From Pseudomonas laurylsulfatiphila (GTDB lineage: Bacteria > Pseudomonadota > Gammaproteobacteria > Pseudomonadales > Pseudomonadaceae), in assembly GCF_002934665.1 (NCBI RefSeq), contig NZ_NIRS01000008.1, positions 62,001-126,000 on the forward strand: DNA of 64,000 nt. The letters are read 5' to 3'. Both the position numbers and the translations under genes were made by a program. The notes beneath the pieces are model-generated. The model was not told the origin of the DNA and searched no databases. It was given only the letters and a program-made list of their open reading frames with translations. Below, one piece after another: positions 8,671 to 16,102 of the stretch. Position 1 is the stretch's first letter, and each line of letters begins with the position of its first letter.

Positions 8671-9287
8671 TGTCGATTACCCGTCGCCTGGAATACTCAA
8701 CCTGTGGGAGCGAGCTTGCTCGCGATAGCGGTGGGTCAGCCAATATCAATGCTGAATGTATCGCCGCCATCGCGAGCAAGCTCGCTCCCACAGGGGTAGT
8801 CGGTGTGTTGCGATTTCTGCTATTTGCCGTGGCCCTGCTGCTAAGCGCCTGCACCAGCCGGGCGCCATTGCCCGAAAAAAATCCGGATCTGCCGTTGCCG
8901 CTGCAATTGCATATCCAGCTATTGAAACCTGACGACCGCCTGGACTGGGTAGTGGTGATCCAGCGCGAAGAGACGGGCATTCGCTGGTCGATGATGGACC
9001 TGCTGGGCATTCCCCAGGCCCGCCAGCTATTGAACGATAAAACCTGGCACGCCGACGGCCTGTTGCCACCCAACCCGCAAGCCCGGGAACTGTTCGCGGC
9101 GCTGCTGTTTGCGCTAACGCCGGATGATGAACTGGCGGCCAACTATCCCGGCGCCTGGCAGCACGGCAGACAACGGTCCCTGCCCGAGCGCTGGGACGTC
9201 CGCTACACACAACCGCAGAATTTTGAATTGATGACTGCGAACGGTGCGACCTATCAAGTCACGCCCCTGAGCGGTGAAGCACCATGA
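8670..9287 (+). CDS. DUF3261-type lipoprotein of the APE cluster
   Basis: The 205-residue protein is an outer-membrane or periplasmic lipoprotein with lipobox L-S-A-C (Cys61) after the hydrophobic stretch L-R-F-L-L-F-A-V-A-L-L. It resembles the DUF3261 proteins found in aryl-polyene clusters. The ATG at 8670 overlaps the methyltransferase stop (TGATG). Codons about 11-42 are a complete REPIN, so the peptide before the hydrophobic stretch is over 40 residues long. An in-frame GTG at 8805, after the REPIN, would give a normal 16-residue lipoprotein signal (V/M-L-R-F-...-S-A-C) and may be the working start. Likely part of the machinery that places the pigment in the outer membrane; no enzymatic motif was seen. 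Confidence 0.7.
   Translation: MSITRRLEYSTCGSELARDSGGSANINAECIAAIASKLAPTGVVGVLRFLLFAVALLLSACTSRAPLPEKNPDLPLPLQLHIQLLKPDDRLDWVVVIQREETGIRWSMMDLLGIPQARQLLNDKTWHADGLLPPNPQARELFAALLFALTPDDELAANYPGAWQHGRQRSLPERWDVRYTQPQNFELMTANGATYQVTPLSGEAP
8701..8794. repeat. REPIN (GAGCGAGCTTGCTCGCGA type) inside the DUF3261 gene
   Basis: Inverted REP arms at about 8701-8726 and 8769-8794. The REPIN sits between the overlapping ATG and the hydrophobic part of the lipoprotein signal, in frame and without a stop codon. Confidence 0.9.
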
Positions 9288-10480
9288 CGGCTTACCTCAA
9301 TGCCCTCGGATTGGTCTGCGCGCTGGGCCGCGACAAGCAGGAGGTTGCCCGCCACCTGTTTGCCGGCGACTGCGGCGGCATGCGCGAACAAGCCGGCTGG
9401 GTGCCGCAATGCACGCTGCCGGTCGGCGCGGTCCAAGGCAACCTGGCAACCCTTCCCGCCGACATGTCGCGACATCAGAGTCGCAACAATCAGCTGTTGC
9501 TGGAAGCCACGCTGCAAATCCGCGCGGACATCGACAGCGCCATCCAGACTTACGGCCGCGATCGCATCGGTGTCGTGCTCGGCACCAGCACCTCGGGCAT
9601 CGACGAGGCCAGCCAGGGCCTGGCGCATTACCTGCGCGAAAAGCAGTTCCCACCTGAGTACGACTACCAGCAACAGGAGCTCGGGGCACCGGCAAACTTC
9701 CTCGCCGAATGGCTGCAACTGAGCGGGCCGGCCTATGTCATTTCCACGGCTTGCACCTCCAGTGCCCGAGCCCTGATGAGCGCCCAGCGCCTGTTGGACC
9801 TGGGCATCTGCGACGCGGTGCTGTGTGGCGGTGTCGATACCCTGTGCAAGCTGACCCTCAACGGTTTCTCGGCGCTGGAAGCGGTCTCGGAACAGCGTTG
9901 CAATCCGTTTTCGCTGAACCGCAACGGCATCAACATTGGCGAAGCGGCGGTGCTGTTCCTGATGACCAGGCACGCAGGCGACAGCCAGCCGATTGCCTTG
10001 CTCGGCAGCGGCGCCAGCTCCGATGCGCATCACATTTCCGCCCCCGAGCCGACGGGGCGTGGCGCCCTGCAAGCCATGCGCAAAGCCTTGGGCCGCGCCA
10101 ACCTGCAACCGGAGCAGATCGCTTATCTGAACCTGCACGGGACTGCCACCCAACACAACGACGCCATGGAAAGCCTGGCCGTGGCGACGCTGTTCCCGGC
10201 CGGCGTGCCCTGTTCGTCGAGCAAACCCATGACCGGCCACACCCTCGGTGCAGCCGGGGCGCTGGAAGCGGCGTTCTGCTGGTTGAGCCTGAGCGCCGAC
10301 AATCGCGGGCATGCCCTGCCGCCGCACGTCTGGGACGGACAGCCCGATCCCGAATTGCCGCCGCTGCATTGGGTGACCCCGGCCACTCGCCTGACGTCCA
10401 TTGCACCCCGTTACCTGATGAGCAATTCCTTTGCCTTCGGTGGCAATAACGTCAGCCTGATTATCGGAGACGCCCCATGA
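9284..10480 (+). CDS. Beta-ketoacyl-ACP synthase (FabF-like), APE chain elongation
   Basis: The 398-residue thiolase-fold ketosynthase has the complete Cys-His-His triad: Cys157 in T-A-C-T-S-S, His285 in L-H-G-T-A-T, and His319 in G-H-T-L-G-A-A-G. It should perform decarboxylative condensation of malonyl-ACP with the growing polyene chain. The next genes are dehydratase, reductase and a second ketosynthase, the order remembered for apeO-P-Q-R of the E. coli aryl-polyene cluster. In that system the elongating ketosynthase pairs with a catalytically dead chain-length factor, which is not in this window and would lie upstream. It overlaps both neighbours by 4 bp. Confidence 0.85.
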   Translation: MTAYLNALGLVCALGRDKQEVARHLFAGDCGGMREQAGWVPQCTLPVGAVQGNLATLPADMSRHQSRNNQLLLEATLQIRADIDSAIQTYGRDRIGVVLGTSTSGIDEASQGLAHYLREKQFPPEYDYQQQELGAPANFLAEWLQLSGPAYVISTACTSSARALMSAQRLLDLGICDAVLCGGVDTLCKLTLNGFSALEAVSEQRCNPFSLNRNGINIGEAAVLFLMTRHAGDSQPIALLGSGASSDAHHISAPEPTGRGALQAMRKALGRANLQPEQIAYLNLHGTATQHNDAMESLAVATLFPAGVPCSSSKPMTGHTLGAAGALEAAFCWLSLSADNRGHALPPHVWDGQPDPELPPLHWVTPATRLTSIAPRYLMSNSFAFGGNNVSLIIGDAP

Positions 10481-10938
10481 TTGACTGGCCGCTCGCCGAA
10501 CTGCTGCCCCACGCCGGCGACATGATCCTGATCGATCAGGTCCTGGCGTTCGATGAAGAGCAGATTCACACCCGCCTGACCGTCAAGCCCGATGGCCTGT
10601 TCAATCTCCCCGACGGCAGCCTGCCGGCCTGGGTCGGCATCGAACTGATGGCGCAAAGTGTTGCCGCCTTCGCCGGTTGCCATGCGCGTCAGCGCGGCGA
10701 TGCGGTGGAGTTGGGCTTCCTGCTCGGCAGCCGCAAATTCGAATGCAACGTGGAAAGCTTCCCGGCCGGCACCGAGTTGACCCTCCACGGGATTCGCTCC
10801 CTGGAAGACGACAACGGCATGGGCGTGTTCGAGTGCCACATCAACGGCAACGGTATCCACGCCACTGCCCGTCTGAACGTGTTCCGCCCACCCCAGGCTG
10901 CTCAATATCTCCATGAACCCGAAGGAGTCCAGTCATGA
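10477..10938 (+). CDS. Hotdog 3-hydroxyacyl-ACP dehydratase (FabZ/ApeP-like)
   Basis: The 153-residue single-hotdog protein has L-L-P-H-A-G-D-M near the start (His12, equal to the FabZ catalytic His) and G-I-E-L-M-A-Q-S (Glu56, at the place of the FabZ catalytic acid). The reaction is removal of water from the 3-hydroxyacyl-ACP formed by the reductase encoded next door, giving the conjugated double bonds of the polyene. From memory, the E. coli aryl-polyene dehydratase is a dimer of two different hotdog proteins; a partner, if needed, would be upstream of the window. It overlaps both neighbours by 4 bp. Confidence 0.8.
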   Translation: MIDWPLAELLPHAGDMILIDQVLAFDEEQIHTRLTVKPDGLFNLPDGSLPAWVGIELMAQSVAAFAGCHARQRGDAVELGFLLGSRKFECNVESFPAGTELTLHGIRSLEDDNGMGVFECHINGNGIHATARLNVFRPPQAAQYLHEPEGVQS

Positions 10939-11663
10939 CTGAATCCGTACTGGTCACCGGTTCCAGCCGTGGCATCGGCCGCGCCATCGCCTTGCGCCTG
11001 GCCCGGGCCGGGCACGACATCGTGCTGCATTGCCGTAGCGGCCTGGCCGACGCCGAAGCCGTCAAGGCCGAAGTCGAGGCCTTGGGCCGCCGTGCGCGCA
11101 TCCTGCAGTTCGACGTGGCCGACCGCGCCCGTTGCAAGGAAATTCTCGAAGCCGACGTGGAAACCCACGGTGCCTATTACGGCGTAGTGCTCAATGCCGG
11201 CCTGACCCGCGACGGCGCCTTTCCGGCCCTGAGCGAGGACGATTGGGATGTGGTGATGCGCACCAATCTCGACGGCTTCTACAACGTGCTGCACCCGGTA
11301 ATGATGCCGATGATCCGGCGTCGCGCCGCCGGGCGAATTGTCTGCATAACCTCGGTGTCCGGGCTGATCGGCAACCGTGGCCAGGTCAACTACAGCGCTT
11401 CCAAGGCCGGACTGATCGGTGCGGCCAAGGCATTGGCGATCGAGCTGGGCAAGCGCAAAATCACCGTTAACTGTGTCGCCCCCGGCCTGATCGACACAGC
11501 CATGCTCGACGAAAACGTGCCGGTGGAAGAACTGATGAAAATGATCCCCGCACAACGCATGGGCACCCCTGAAGAGGTGGCCGGCGCGGTGAATTTCCTG
11601 ATGTCGGCGGAAGCCTCGTACATCACCCGGCAGGTTCTGGCCGTCAACGGAGGCCTGTGCTGA
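10935..11663 (+). CDS. 3-ketoacyl-ACP reductase (FabG/SDR family), APE
   Basis: The 242-residue short-chain dehydrogenase has the cofactor motif G-S-S-R-G-I-G near the N terminus and the catalytic residues Ser140, Tyr153 and Lys157 (N-Y-S-A-S-K). FabG-type enzymes use NADPH to reduce the 3-ketoacyl-ACP. Its place between the dehydratase and a ketosynthase makes it the dedicated ketoreductase of the polyene pathway, not the fatty acid synthesis fabG, which normally sits with fabD and acpP. Its stop codon overlaps the next start (TGATG). Confidence 0.88.
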   Translation: MTESVLVTGSSRGIGRAIALRLARAGHDIVLHCRSGLADAEAVKAEVEALGRRARILQFDVADRARCKEILEADVETHGAYYGVVLNAGLTRDGAFPALSEDDWDVVMRTNLDGFYNVLHPVMMPMIRRRAAGRIVCITSVSGLIGNRGQVNYSASKAGLIGAAKALAIELGKRKITVNCVAPGLIDTAMLDENVPVEELMKMIPAQRMGTPEEVAGAVNFLMSAEASYITRQVLAVNGGLC

Positions 11664-12889
11664 TGAAGCGCGTCGTCGTCACCGGCATGGCCGGCATCAC
11701 CTCACTGGGCAGCGACTGGGACACCATCGCCGGCAACTTCGCGGCCAACCGCAGCGGCATCCGCCGGATGGACGAGTGGGATCGTTTTACCGAACTCAAC
11801 ACGCGCCTGGCAGCCCCCATCGATGACTTCAAAGTGCCAAGCCACTGGACCCGCAAGCAACTGCGCAGCATGGGCCGGGTCTCGCGGCTGGCGGTGGGTG
11901 CGGCGGAGATGGCGCTGGCCGATGCCGGCCTGTTGGGCGACGAATCGATCAAGGACGGGCGCATGGGTGTCGCCTGCGGTTCCTCGACCGGCAGCACCGA
12001 CGAGATCAAGGCGTTCGGCAATATGCTGCTCAACTCGGTGGCCGAAGGCCTTAACGCCAATTCCTACGTGCGGATGATGCCGCACACCACCGCAGCGAAC
12101 ATCAGCATCTTTTTCGGCCTCACCGGCCGCCTGATTCCCACCTCCAGCGCCTGCACCAGCGGCAGCCAGGGCATCGGCTATGCCTACGAGGCGATCAAGT
12201 TCGGCCGCCTGCCGCTGATGCTCGCCGGCGGTGCCGAGGAACTGTGCCCGACCGAAGCCATGGTCTTCGACGCGCTCTACGCCACCAGCCTGAAAAACGA
12301 CACCCCACAACGCAGCCCGCGCCCTTACGACACCGCACGCGACGGCCTGGTGATCGGCGAAGGCGGCGGCATGCTGGTGCTCGAAGAACTGGAACACGCC
12401 CTGGCCCGTGGCGCCCGCATCCACGCCGAGATTGTCGGTTTCGGCAGCAACGCCGACGGTCAGCACACCACCCGTCCGGAGCAAGTCACCATGCGCCGGG
12501 CCATGGAACTGGCCCTGGAAGACGCCGGGCTGACACCTTCGGACATCGGCTACGTCAACGGCCACGGCACCGCCACCGAACAGGGCGACATCGCCGAAAC
12601 CCTGGCCACCAGCAGCCTGTTCGGCGAACACATGCCGATCAGCTCGCAGAAGAGCTTCCTCGGCCACACCCTCGGTGCCTGTGGTGCACTGGAATCCTGG
12701 TTCAGCATCGAAATGATGAACCGCGACCTCTACGCCCACACCTTCAACCTCGACGAAGTCGACCCGCATTGCGGCAAGCTCGACTACCTGCGCGGCGAGT
12801 TTCGGCAGATGAGTAACCGGTACGTGATGAACAACAACTTTGCGTTTGGCGGGGTGAATACTTCGCTGATTTTCAAGCGCTGGTCGTAA
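11663..12889 (+). CDS. Beta-ketoacyl-ACP synthase, last gene of the APE operon
   Basis: The 408-residue ketosynthase has an intact triad: Cys164 in S-S-A-C-T-S-G, His301 in N-G-H-G-T-A-T, and His335 in G-H-T-L-G-A-C-G. The ATG at 11663 overlaps the reductase stop and is preferred to a GTG two codons earlier. It is therefore a second active condensing enzyme, not a chain-length factor. By order it would match ApeR of E. coli, thought to act early in chain building. The operon ends here: no gene follows on this strand before the LysR region and a REPIN starts 12 bp after the stop codon. Confidence 0.85.
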   Translation: MKRVVVTGMAGITSLGSDWDTIAGNFAANRSGIRRMDEWDRFTELNTRLAAPIDDFKVPSHWTRKQLRSMGRVSRLAVGAAEMALADAGLLGDESIKDGRMGVACGSSTGSTDEIKAFGNMLLNSVAEGLNANSYVRMMPHTTAANISIFFGLTGRLIPTSSACTSGSQGIGYAYEAIKFGRLPLMLAGGAEELCPTEAMVFDALYATSLKNDTPQRSPRPYDTARDGLVIGEGGGMLVLEELEHALARGARIHAEIVGFGSNADGQHTTRPEQVTMRRAMELALEDAGLTPSDIGYVNGHGTATEQGDIAETLATSSLFGEHMPISSQKSFLGHTLGACGALESWFSIEMMNRDLYAHTFNLDEVDPHCGKLDYLRGEFRQMSNRYVMNNNFAFGGVNTSLIFKRWS

Positions 12890-12901
12890 GCAAAAACATT
12901 T

Positions 12902-13009
12902 CCCTTGTGGGAGCGAGCCTGCTCGCGATGGGCGTCAACGATAACGCACGGGGCCTGGATGACCGCGTTGTTTGGGCGTTTTTCGCGAGCAGGCTCGCTC
13001 CCACAAGGG
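12902..13009. repeat. REPIN (GAGCGAGCCTGCTCGCGA type) after the APE operon
   Basis: Inverted arms at about 12902-12929 and 12982-13009. It begins 12 bp after the last ketosynthase stop and ends 19 bp before the stop of the convergent DUF6124-like gene. Confidence 0.9.
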
Positions 13010-13028
13010 TTCTCGCCTCCCCGGACGA

Positions 13029-13244
13029 TCACGGTGGGTCGAGGTTATCCAGTACCCGATTCACCGCCATTTCCCCCAGCATGATCGACTGCTGGATGCC
13101 CAGCAGGGTGTGGCCCTGCGATCCCTTCAGGTCTCTGGCGAAGTCACTCGCCATGACGCTTGCCGAGGCCAGCGACACGCAGGCGTATTCCAGCAGGGTG
13201 CGGTTGTCGATGTCGGGGGCGATGAGGAAGATTGTACTGGTCAT
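13029..13244 (-). CDS. DUF6124-like small protein, possibly N-terminally shortened
   Basis: The 71-residue product resembles the conserved C-terminal core of the Pseudomonas DUF6124 family: F-L-I-A-P-D-I-D, then an A-S-A-S-V-M-A-S-D-F segment, then L-G-I-Q-Q, then M-A-V-N-R-V-L-D-N-L-D. Family members I recall are about 110-130 residues, with an N-terminal segment missing here. A stop codon lies two codons before the ATG, and the +1 frame upstream stays open, so a frameshift or late start is possible. No function is known. It stands alone, convergent with the APE operon, and follows a highly structured leader at 13314-13465. Confidence 0.6.
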   Translation of the reverse strand: MTSTIFLIAPDIDNRTLLEYACVSLASASVMASDFARDLKGSQGHTLLGIQQSIMLGEMAVNRVLDNLDPP

Positions 13245-13313
13245 GATTCAGCGTCCTGAAAGTGGGCGGCCACGCCGAATCGTTGCTGATCATATGGGTG
13301 GCAGCTGTACGCA

Positions 13314-13465
13314 GGTTAGCAGACCGGACGAAGTAAACCGGCGCGCCCGAAGGCGCCCTGCGCACAGCCACCGTCAAGGGCAGGTATGGACATACCTGCC
13401 TATCAGGAGCGCAAATGCGCTTACTTCGATACGGGCTGCTAAACCCGATCACTGACCATCAGTGA
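13314..13465 (-). ncRNA. Candidate structured RNA or leader upstream of the DUF6124-like gene
   Basis: Read on the minus strand this stretch folds by eye into: a 7-bp hairpin with 3-base loop (13449-13465); a closing stem between G-G-T-T-T-A-G-C-A-G (13445-13436) and C-T-G-C-T-A-A-C-C (13322-13314), 9 pairs with one bulged base; and, inside it, three hairpins: 5 bp with loop ATTT (13408-13421), 10-bp arms (13379-13400), and 5 bp with a UUCG tetraloop closed by C-G (13343-13356). A local hairpin at 13432-13447 would compete with the closing stem. It ends about 70 bases before the gene. No promoter was identified, so transcription is inferred, and it may be a cis leader or a separate RNA. Apart from the REP pair at 13636-13730, nothing else is seen in 13466-13743. 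Confidence 0.45.
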
Positions 13466-13635
13466 CACGAATCAAGCTACCGATGGCCCTCAAAGCGCAC
13501 AAGCCGGCGGATTCTGGAGTAGTCGTAGGCAACGCCGCAAGGCGCTGTAGCCTGTCCGATGGATTTCGGAAATGTCCCACGGCTGGCGGTAAAGCTTCCT
13601 GCTGGCTTGGGATACTGTTGGTGTTTTTGCGGACG

Positions 13636-13730
13636 CCTTCGCGGGCAAGCCCGCTCCCACAGGGTTTCCCGGCGCTACCAAGATTGTGTTCACTGCGCTG
13701 AACCCTGTGGGAGCGAGCTTGCTCGCGATT
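13636..13730. repeat. REP pair, outward-type orientation, mixed cores
   Basis: A REP with core GCGGGCAAGCCCGC (about 13636-13664) and an inverted REP with core GAGCGAGCTTGCTCGC (about 13703-13730). The two arms belong to different subtypes and face opposite to most pairs in this window, so they may be two single REPs. They lie just past the stop of the LysR gene. Confidence 0.75.
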
Positions 13731-13743
13731 GACGGCGCAGCCG

Positions 13744-14646
13744 TCACGGCTTCAGTGGCTCAACCTTACGCGTCAGCAGCTCAACAAACGCTTTGGCCAT
13801 CGCCGACTTCTGATCCTTACGCTGCACCAGCCACACCGCCGACACCGCTGCCGGATCAAGCAACGGCCGGTAGACCACACCATCAATACGCATCCGCTGA
13901 TAAGACGCCGGCAACACCGAAACACCGAGCCCCGCCGCCACCAGCCCGATGATGGTCATCGCCTCCCCAGCCTCCTGGGCGAAGTGCGGGCTGAAGCCGG
14001 AATCCCGGGCCAGGCTGAGCAACTGCGCATACAGACCACTGCCGTAGCTGCGTGGAAAGAACACAAAGGGCTCAAGCGCCAGGGCTGACAGAAACAGTCC
14101 CTCCTCGCTCCCCTCTACCAACGGATGCTTGGAGCTGAGCACCGCGACCAGCGGTTCACGCATCAGCTCGACCACGCTGAGGCAATCCGGCAGCCCGAGT
14201 GGGCGCATGATGCCGACCTCAATCGACTCGTCCACCAGCGCATCGGCCACTTGGGTGCTGCTCATTTCCCGCAGGTTCAGGTGTACCGCCGGGAAGCGCT
14301 GGCGGAAAGAGAAAATCGCCTGGGGAATGGTCGAGTTGAACGGGGCCGATGAGGTGAAGCCAATCTTCAATTCACCCAACTCACCCAGTTGCGCCCGTCG
14401 CGCGACATCCGCCGCTTTGTCGACCTGTGCCAGCACCAGCCGCGCCTCTTCCAGGAACAGCCGACCGGCCTCGCTCAGCTCGACCCGACGATTGGTACGC
14501 TCGAACAGCCGCGCGCCGACTTCCTGTTCCAGTGCCTGGATTTGCTGGCTCAGCGGCGGCTGGGAGATGCCCAGCACCTGTGCGGCGCGGCCGAAGTGCA
14601 GTTCTTCGGCGACGGCGATGAAGTAGCGCAGATGACGCAATTCCAT
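13744..14646 (-). CDS. LysR-family transcriptional regulator
   Basis: The 300-residue protein has the LysR winged helix-turn-helix at residues 1-60 (M-E-L-R-H-L-R-Y-F, then A-A-Q-V-L-G-I-S-Q-P-P-L-S-Q-Q-I) and a type 2 periplasmic-binding-like effector domain from about 90 to 295. The N terminus and the T-S-S-A-P-F-N turn are like the BenM/CatM group of LysR proteins. It is divergent from the MFS transporter, with 118 bp between the two start codons, and LysR regulators usually control such a neighbour. The effector is unknown. Confidence 0.88.
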   Translation of the reverse strand: MELRHLRYFIAVAEELHFGRAAQVLGISQPPLSQQIQALEQEVGARLFERTNRRVELSEAGRLFLEEARLVLAQVDKAADVARRAQLGELGELKIGFTSSAPFNSTIPQAIFSFRQRFPAVHLNLREMSSTQVADALVDESIEVGIMRPLGLPDCLSVVELMREPLVAVLSSKHPLVEGSEEGLFLSALALEPFVFFPRSYGSGLYAQLLSLARDSGFSPHFAQEAGEAMTIIGLVAAGLGVSVLPASYQRMRIDGVVYRPLLDPAAVSAVWLVQRKDQKSAMAKAFVELLTRKVEPLKP

Positions 14647-14764
14647 GAAAACCCCATTAGGTCGTAAAAGCTATCAAACAGGTCGAACAATATATTGGAT
14701 TGAATCATTAGCCAGCTATATGCTTTTTTCATTGCCTGACCGGCTGCGTCCTCCGAGGTCCCCC

Positions 14765-16039
14765 GTGAAAACTGCTGTCGCTCCACTCGCCCATGAAGTT
14801 CCTCCCGTAGCGCCGGACGCTATCGCCGTTGAGCTGGCGGAGATCTACATCGAAAAAGGCACGCCAGCGTTCATGCGCACGGTGCTGGCGCTGTTCTGCG
14901 GCGGCTTTGCGACCTTCGCCCTGCTCTACTGCGTGCAACCGATGATGCCGCTGCTGTCCCACGAATATTCCATCAACGCGGCGCAAAGCAGCCTGATCCT
15001 CTCTGTCGCCACCGGCATGCTCGCTTTCGGCTTGCTGATCACGGGGCCGATCTCCGACCGTGTCGGGCGCAAACCGGTGATGGTCGCCGCGCTGTTCGCC
15101 GCCGCCCTGTGCACCCTTGCCAGCGCGATGCTGCCGAGCTGGCACGCGGTACTGGCGATGCGGGCGTTGGTGGGCCTGTCATTGAGCGGGCTGGCGGCGG
15201 TCGCCATGACCTACCTGAGCGAAGAGATCCATCCGCAGCACATCGGCCTGGCGATGGGCCTGTACATCGGCGGCAACGCGATTGGCGGGATGAGCGGGCG
15301 CTTGATCACCGGGGTACTGATTGACTTCGTCAGTTGGCACACGGCAATGCTGGTGATCGGCGGCCTGGCCCTGATTGCGGCGGCGGTGTTCTGGAAAATC
15401 CTCCCCGAATCGCGCAACTTCCGCTCCCGCTCGCTGCACCCGCGCAGCCTGCTCGACGGCTTCACCATGCACTTTCGCGACGCCGGCTTGCCGCTGCTGT
15501 TCCTCGAGGCCTTTGTGCTGATGGGGGCGTTCGTCACGCTGTTCAACTACATCGGCTATCGCCTGCTGGCCGAGCCGTATCACATGGAACAGGCGTTCGT
15601 CGGGATGCTCTCGGTGGTGTACCTGTCGGGAATCTACAGCTCGGCGAAAATCGGGGCGCTGGCCGACAAGCTCGGTCGACGCAAAATGCTCTGGAGCACC
15701 ATTGCACTGATGATAGCCGGCCTGGCCCTGACGATGTTCACACCGCTGCCGCTGGTGATCATCGGCATGCTGGTGTTCACCTTCGGTTTCTTCGGTGCCC
15801 ACTCGGTGGCCAGCAGCTGGATCGGCCGCCGTGCCACCAAGGCCAAGGGCCAGGCGTCGTCGCTGTACCTGTTCAGCTACTACGCAGGGTCAAGCATTGC
15901 CGGCACGGCGGGTGGCGTGTTCTGGCATCTGGGTGGCTGGAACGGGATCGGGCTGTTCATCGGCACGCTGCTGGTGATTGCGCTGCTGATCGCGTTGAAA
16001 CTGGCGAAGTTGCCGCTGTTGAAGAATGTGAAAGCTTAA
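14765..16039 (+). CDS. MFS transporter (YnfM-like)
   Basis: The protein of about 424 residues has 12 predicted helices and the MFS loop 2-3 signature G-P-I-S-D-R-V-G-R-K-P. It resembles the YnfM branch of drug/proton antiporters. The GTG at 14765 was chosen because GAGGT stands 5 bases upstream; an in-frame ATG at 14720 would add 15 residues, and an ATG at 14645 would overlap the divergent regulator's start. The N-terminal 40 residues before the first helix are hydrophilic. It is probably an efflux pump controlled by the divergent LysR protein; its substrate is unknown. Confidence 0.82.
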   Translation: MKTAVAPLAHEVPPVAPDAIAVELAEIYIEKGTPAFMRTVLALFCGGFATFALLYCVQPMMPLLSHEYSINAAQSSLILSVATGMLAFGLLITGPISDRVGRKPVMVAALFAAALCTLASAMLPSWHAVLAMRALVGLSLSGLAAVAMTYLSEEIHPQHIGLAMGLYIGGNAIGGMSGRLITGVLIDFVSWHTAMLVIGGLALIAAAVFWKILPESRNFRSRSLHPRSLLDGFTMHFRDAGLPLLFLEAFVLMGAFVTLFNYIGYRLLAEPYHMEQAFVGMLSVVYLSGIYSSAKIGALADKLGRRKMLWSTIALMIAGLALTMFTPLPLVIIGMLVFTFGFFGAHSVASSWIGRRATKAKGQASSLYLFSYYAGSSIAGTAGGVFWHLGGWNGIGLFIGTLLVIALLIALKLAKLPLLKNVKA

Positions 16040-16060
16040 AACTCACGATCTTCAGAAACA

Positions 16061-16087
16061 AAAAGCCCGGCAAATACCGGGCTTTCT
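16061..16087. terminator. Bidirectional terminator between the MFS gene and hemE
   Basis: A 9-bp stem A-A-A-G-C-C-C-G-G / C-C-G-G-G-C-T-T-T with a 6-base loop, placed between two convergent genes, with an A-run on one side and a T-run on the other. Confidence 0.85.
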
Positions 16088-16102
16088 ATTATCGGGTTGC
16101 GA

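Noticed and set aside
12907..13455. Open frame on the + strand across the REPIN and the DUF6124 region
   Set aside because: Its first part is translated REPIN sequence and the rest lies antisense to the DUF6124-like gene and its structured leader; no family resemblance.
13462..13952. Small open frames on the + strand around the REP pair at 13636-13730
   Set aside because: They are made of translated REP sequence and antisense of the LysR gene.
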